From Caldilineaceae bacterium (GTDB lineage: Bacteria; Chloroflexota; Anaerolineae; Caldilineales; Caldilineaceae), in assembly GCA_019637685.1 (NCBI GenBank), contig JAHBVF010000029.1, positions 22,762 to 86,761 of the forward strand: a stretch of DNA of 64,000 bases, written 5' to 3'. Below the pieces are notes generated by a model. It did no database searches, was not told the DNA's origin, and saw nothing but the letters and a program-made list of their open reading frames with translations. Below are positions 60,035 through 64,000 of the stretch, one piece after another. Position 1 is the first letter of the stretch, and the number at the start of each line of letters is the position of its first letter. A program made the translations under genes and the position numbers.

Positions 60035-62149
60035 ATGGAGCAGAGCGGCCAAAAGGGGCAAATTTTGGTTGTCGAAGATGAAAATATTGTGGCGCTGGAC
60101 ATCCGCCAGAGTCTCAACCGGCTGGGCTATGGAGTTCCCACAGTGGCGGCCACGGGCGAAGAAGCGGTGGCCGCTGCCCAACAGTGGCAGCCGGACCTGG
60201 TGCTGATGGATATCCGTCTGCGGGGCAAGATGGACGGCATTGAAGCCGCCACCAAAATCCGCCGTGACCAGCGTCTGCCAATCGTCTATCTGACTGCATT
60301 TGCCGATGCCCGGACATTGGACCGGGCCAAAATGACCGAACCCTTTGGCTATGTTCTCAAGCCCTTCGAGGATCAGGAACTGCACTCGACCATTGAGATG
60401 GCGCTCCATCATCACAAAATGGAACGGCGTCTGCAGGAGAACGAGCGCTGGTTGAACACTATCCTGCGCAGTATCGGGGATGCGGTGATTGCAACCGATG
60501 CGGTCGGACGCATCAGTTTTATGAATGCAGTGGCAGAAAAACTGACGGGTTGCCTGTCTGAGGAGAGCAGCGGGATGCTCTTCGAGCACGTATTGCAGAT
60601 TTTTGGGCACACAGCCGGGCGGATACAGCCGGTGCATGTGGTGCAGCCCCAATCGGACATCGAGAGTGTGCGCTCCTGCGAGGACTGTACGCTGGTCCTG
60701 CCGGACAAAAGTAGTGTGCCCATTGATTGCACGATTGCCCCGCTGCTGGAAGACGGGCGGCTGGTTGGGTCTGTGGTGGTCTTCCGGGATATCAGCCGGC
60801 GCAAGCGTGTGGAGAGCGAACTGCGCGCGTCAGAGCAGCGCTATCGGGATCTCTTCGAGCAGGCCCAGACAGCGCTGCTCACTTCTGAACTGCACAATCA
60901 GATCAACCGTTCGCTGATGGCATCCGTCAATGTCCACGATGTATTGCAAGCGATTGTGGACGGAGTTGGACAGGTAATCACGGCCAGCCACGTCTTTTTG
61001 CATATTACGGAGCGGGAAAATGGCGGGCTGCACCCAGGCGTACACAACCACAGTGGCCAGGACCGCAACAGTGCTGATTACATTGACCCGGACATATATT
61101 GGCCCCAATTGGTGGAAATGGTTATCCAGGAAAAACGACCCATCCACCTGCGTCGGCCCTCCTCTCAACCGCTTGAAAACGCACACCGGCCCCTGGGCGA
61201 AGGCTATTTGGGGCTTTCAGCAGGCAACCCATTTCTGGAACACCCCCAGGGCCATAATTTCGCGGCGGTTGCGACTGTTCCCCTGGTCTATCGGGGCAAA
61301 GTTCTGGGCGCAATGACCGCCATCGGCCTGCGCAGTGATCCGCCTGTTACCGAGCGCGAGATGGAACTGATGATGGTGATTGCCAATCAGGCAACGGTGG
61401 CAATTGAAAATGCCCGTCTCTTTGAAGAGACGGAGCGGCGTACAGATGAGTTGATACGGTCCAATGCGGAATTGGAAGAATTTGCCTACGTCGCCTCCCA
61501 CGATATGCAGGAACCCCTGCGTATGATCCGGGGGTACGCGCGGCTGCTGGCCCACCGCTATGGCGGTGACAGCGCGGACACAGATGATTTTCTGCACTAC
61601 ATTCTCGATGGGGTGGACCGGATGGATATCCTCATTCGGGATTTGCTGCTCTACTCCCAAGTGGGGCAGAATCGCTCTCACAACGACCTGATCGATATTG
61701 AGCAGGTCCTGGACACCACAATGGCAAATCTGCTGCCGGCCATTCTGGAAAGCGCCGCGGTCATCACCCGCGATCCGCTGCCGGCCCTGGCGGTGGATGG
61801 AACCCAAATGGGACAATTGTTCCAAAATTTGCTGAGCAATGCCATCCGGTTCCGTGGCAACACCCCCGCCAAAATCCACATCACAGCCGTAAGTGAAGGT
61901 GACTGTTACCGCTTCAGCATAGCCGACAACGGCATCGGGATTGCTCCGGAGAAAGCAGGGGAGATTTTTGCCCCTTTTCGACGGCTGCACGCCCGTTCCG
62001 AATACCCCGGCAATGGGATTGGCCTGGCCATCTGCAAAAAGATTGTAGAGGCGCACGGCGGCACAATCTGGCTTGAATCCCAGGAAGGGGTGGGCAGCAC
62101 CTTCCATTTTACCCTGTGTACCCCTGACAATATGGGGAAGAGCCAATAG
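60035..62149 (+). CDS. Hybrid sensor histidine kinase: REC-PAS-GAF-HisKA-HATPase
   Basis: The protein has 704 residues; AGGAG is 8 bp before the ATG. REC domain 1-125 with Asp14/15 acidic pocket (VVEDEN), phospho-acceptor Asp59 (LVLMDIRL) and LKPFED. PAS about 135-265 (ILRSIGDAVIATDAVGRISF), then GAF about 285-450 (LHNQINRSLMASVNVHDVLQAIVDGVGQ ... EREMELMMVIANQATVAIENARLFEE). HisKA with His489 in YVASHDMQEPLRMIRGY, then ATPase boxes QNLLSNAIRF, IADNGIGIAPE and GNGIGLAICKKIVEAHGG. No transmembrane segment, so it should sense an internal signal. It overlaps functionally with the downstream response regulator, which starts 3 bp later. Confidence 0.94.
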   Translation: MEQSGQKGQILVVEDENIVALDIRQSLNRLGYGVPTVAATGEEAVAAAQQWQPDLVLMDIRLRGKMDGIEAATKIRRDQRLPIVYLTAFADARTLDRAKMTEPFGYVLKPFEDQELHSTIEMALHHHKMERRLQENERWLNTILRSIGDAVIATDAVGRISFMNAVAEKLTGCLSEESSGMLFEHVLQIFGHTAGRIQPVHVVQPQSDIESVRSCEDCTLVLPDKSSVPIDCTIAPLLEDGRLVGSVVVFRDISRRKRVESELRASEQRYRDLFEQAQTALLTSELHNQINRSLMASVNVHDVLQAIVDGVGQVITASHVFLHITERENGGLHPGVHNHSGQDRNSADYIDPDIYWPQLVEMVIQEKRPIHLRRPSSQPLENAHRPLGEGYLGLSAGNPFLEHPQGHNFAAVATVPLVYRGKVLGAMTAIGLRSDPPVTEREMELMMVIANQATVAIENARLFEETERRTDELIRSNAELEEFAYVASHDMQEPLRMIRGYARLLAHRYGGDSADTDDFLHYILDGVDRMDILIRDLLLYSQVGQNRSHNDLIDIEQVLDTTMANLLPAILESAAVITRDPLPALAVDGTQMGQLFQNLLSNAIRFRGNTPAKIHITAVSEGDCYRFSIADNGIGIAPEKAGEIFAPFRRLHARSEYPGNGIGLAICKKIVEAHGGTIWLESQEGVGSTFHFTLCTPDNMGKSQ

Positions 62150-62152
62150 ACA

Positions 62153-64000
62153 ATGAATTTCCAGCCAAAGCATCAACAGGCAATACGACTGCTGCTGATC
62201 GAAGACAACCCCGGCGATCAACGGCTGCTGCACGAGCATCTTCAGGCAGTGAAAAACTATCGTTTCTCCATCGCCAGTGCCGGCAGTTTGGACGAAGCGC
62301 TTGGCCTGCTCGATCAGAACCCATTCGACTTGATCCTGCTCGATCTCACACTGCCCGACAGCCAGGGCATCGCCACGCTGACCAAAGTGATGAGCCGGGA
62401 ACACCCTTTGCCAGTAGTCGTCCTCACAGGCATCAGCAACGAGACTACCGCCATGGAGGCTGTGCGCGTGGGCGCGCAGGACTATCTGGTGAAGAGTCAG
62501 GTAACCCGGCAAGCCCTGCTCAAATCCATTCTGTATGCGCTGGAACGCTTTCAGGCGATGGAGGCCCTGCGCGAGAGCGAAGAGCGCTATGCCCTGGCCG
62601 CGCTGGCCGCCAGTGATGGCCTGTGGGATTGGGACCTGCGCCAGGACAACATCTTCTACTCGTCCCGCTGGTGTCTGATGATCGGACACGGCGAGGCCGA
62701 GATCAGCGCTTCGCCCCGGGAGTGGCTCGACCGGGTACACCCGGACGATCTCCCCCTGCTCGAACAGGCCATCCAGCATCATCTGCACGGAAACAACCAC
62801 CACTTCGAGATCGAATATCGCATGCGCCACCGCAACGGCAACTATCACTGGATGCTAAGCCGGGGCGCGGCGCTGTTTGACCGCCAGAACAAACCCTATC
62901 GCATGGCAGGCTCCCAGTCGGACATCACGGCGGCCAAGCAGACAGAGCAACGGCTGATCTACGAGGTGCAGCACGACCCGCTGACCCGGCTGCCCAATCG
63001 GGTCCTCTTTCGCCAGCGCCTGCAGGAAGCCCTTAGCCGCTTCAAAATGGGGAAGCTGGCCGGTTTTGCCGTTCTTTTCATCGATCTCGACCGCTTCAAA
63101 ACCGTCAATGACAGCCTGGGCCACATGGCCGGTGACCAATTGTTGAACGCGATTGCCCGGCGACTGGAAAACTGTGTGTCACCGGATACAACGATTGCGC
63201 GTCTGGGCGGCGATGAGTTTGCAGTTCTGCTCGATTCTATCTCGGTTCCAGCCGACGCCTTGCGGGTTGCCAAGCGCATGCTGAGCGCGCTGGAGCATCC
63301 GTTTCATATCCAAAGCCATGACATTTTCACCAGTGGCTGCATCGGCATCGCACTGAGCAATGAACTGTATACAGACCCGGAGGAACTGCTGCGGGATGCG
63401 GATACGGCTATGTATCGGGCCAAAGCCGCGGGGATGGGCCAATACCAGGTTTTTGACAGCGCGATGCATACCCGCGCGGTGGCGTTGTTGCGGCTGGAAA
63501 CAGATCTGCGCCGGGCGATCGAACGCCAGGAATTCAGCATCCATTACCAGCCCATTGTTTCTTTTCACACGGGGCGGCTGGCTGGGTTCGAAGCGCTCGT
63601 GCGCTGGAATCACCCGGAGCGGGGGCTGCTCTTTCCATCTGATTTTTTGGCTGTGGCCGATGAGACGGGCTTGCTGGCGACGATTGACCGCTGGATGATC
63701 CGCACCGGAACCCGGCAACTCAAACGCTGGCAGGAAGAGTATCCCAACAACTATTCGCTCTTTCTCAGCCTGAATCTCTCTGATCGGCTGATCAACCAGC
63801 AGGACTTGCCCGCGCTTATGGAAGAGGTAATAGCGGATTCAGGTGTAGACCCGCGCACGCTCAAGCTGGAGATCACCGAAACTGTCATCAACACAGAGAT
63901 CAATCACCTGCGCAAGACACTGGCCCGGCTGCGGGATATGCAGATCCAACTCTGCCTGGATGACTTTGGCACGGGCTATTCTTCCCTCGGCTCTCTCCAG
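62153..64000 (+). CDS. REC-PAS-GGDEF-EAL signalling protein, 3' end outside window
   Basis: It starts at ATG 62153, 3 bp after the kinase stop, and is open to the last base (616 codons visible). REC domain 1-125 (LLLIEDNPGDQRLL, Asp64 in LILLDLTLP); PAS with PAC (about 140-270, WDWDLRQDNIFYSSRWCLMI, WLDRVHPDDLPLL); GGDEF domain with intact GGDEF at residues 352-356 (RLGGDEFAVLLDS), so cyclic-di-GMP synthesis is possible; EAL domain with GFEALVRWNHPERG near 480, LKLEITETVI and CLDDFGTGYSSL before the window end. The EAL catalytic set is intact as far as visible. It is probably the phosphorylation target of the kinase upstream and controls cyclic di-GMP. Confidence 0.95.
   Translation, partial: MNFQPKHQQAIRLLLIEDNPGDQRLLHEHLQAVKNYRFSIASAGSLDEALGLLDQNPFDLILLDLTLPDSQGIATLTKVMSREHPLPVVVLTGISNETTAMEAVRVGAQDYLVKSQVTRQALLKSILYALERFQAMEALRESEERYALAALAASDGLWDWDLRQDNIFYSSRWCLMIGHGEAEISASPREWLDRVHPDDLPLLEQAIQHHLHGNNHHFEIEYRMRHRNGNYHWMLSRGAALFDRQNKPYRMAGSQSDITAAKQTEQRLIYEVQHDPLTRLPNRVLFRQRLQEALSRFKMGKLAGFAVLFIDLDRFKTVNDSLGHMAGDQLLNAIARRLENCVSPDTTIARLGGDEFAVLLDSISVPADALRVAKRMLSALEHPFHIQSHDIFTSGCIGIALSNELYTDPEELLRDADTAMYRAKAAGMGQYQVFDSAMHTRAVALLRLETDLRRAIERQEFSIHYQPIVSFHTGRLAGFEALVRWNHPERGLLFPSDFLAVADETGLLATIDRWMIRTGTRQLKRWQEEYPNNYSLFLSLNLSDRLINQQDLPALMEEVIADSGVDPRTLKLEITETVINTEINHLRKTLARLRDMQIQLCLDDFGTGYSSLGSLQ

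Overview
The window looks like a chromosomal segment of a high-GC, free-living member of the Chloroflexota (Caldilineae/Anaerolineae-like). This is an inference from gene content: a giant BTAD/NB-ARC/TPR (SARP-type) regulator, very large secreted proteins built from FG-GAP, DUF11, Ig-like and carboxypeptidase-regulatory-like repeats, TPT-rich linkers, short 'LFLP' motifs near the ends of surface proteins, a fused PyrF-PyrE enzyme and a Ycf46-like AAA ATPase. No rRNA, tRNA or CRISPR array was seen.

Layout. Positions 1-981: 3' part of an oligopeptide-type ABC ATPase with a terminator. 982-1789: non-coding, with three copies of a small palindromic repeat. 1879-5813 (+): PPOX-fold protein, GNAT acetyltransferase, M16 metallopeptidase lipoprotein. 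5815-5886: a 72-bp palindrome between convergent genes. 5903-6973 (-): adenosine deaminase, divergent from a HExxH membrane-anchored protein (7084-8454), which overlaps sfsA and is followed by a PyrF-PyrE fusion. 10838-13122: a near-consensus promoter joined to a truncated sugar-ABC permease, then a complete ISKra4-type insertion sequence with matching terminal inverted repeats and a 9-bp target duplication. 13237-18018: a membrane-anchored protein of unknown function, divergent from the SARP-type regulator.

18049-49711 (-): three consecutive genes of 3725, 4702 and 2105 codons, all with secretion signals, form an apparent operon of about 31.7 kb devoted to giant cell-surface proteins. This is the most unusual part of the window. 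It holds 621-bp repeats in an A-B-A-B order, fourteen FG-GAP repeats, an 81-bp TPT linker repeat and a lipase-like alpha/beta-hydrolase domain buried in a 3725-residue chain.

50102-53080 (-): VOC-fold protein, moeA, moaC, moaD, moaE, a molybdenum-cofactor operon. 53189-58006 (+): an unrecognised protein, a Ycf46-like AAA+ ATPase and a zinc-ribbon SNF2 helicase in a row. 58037-58590: a compact unit with a perfect consensus promoter, structured leader, 67-residue protein and terminator. 58820-64000 (+): an M20 amidohydrolase tightly followed by a REC-PAS-GAF-histidine kinase and a REC-PAS-GGDEF-EAL protein that runs off the window.

Nearly related palindromes occur at 1457-1489, 6992-7022 and 53102-53132. 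The last two each lie between divergent genes, and each is followed by the same GCGTGTG-type extended -10 promoter, which suggests a shared regulatory or mobile element. Antisense open frames in the giant genes are very long, but I treat them as by-products of high GC.
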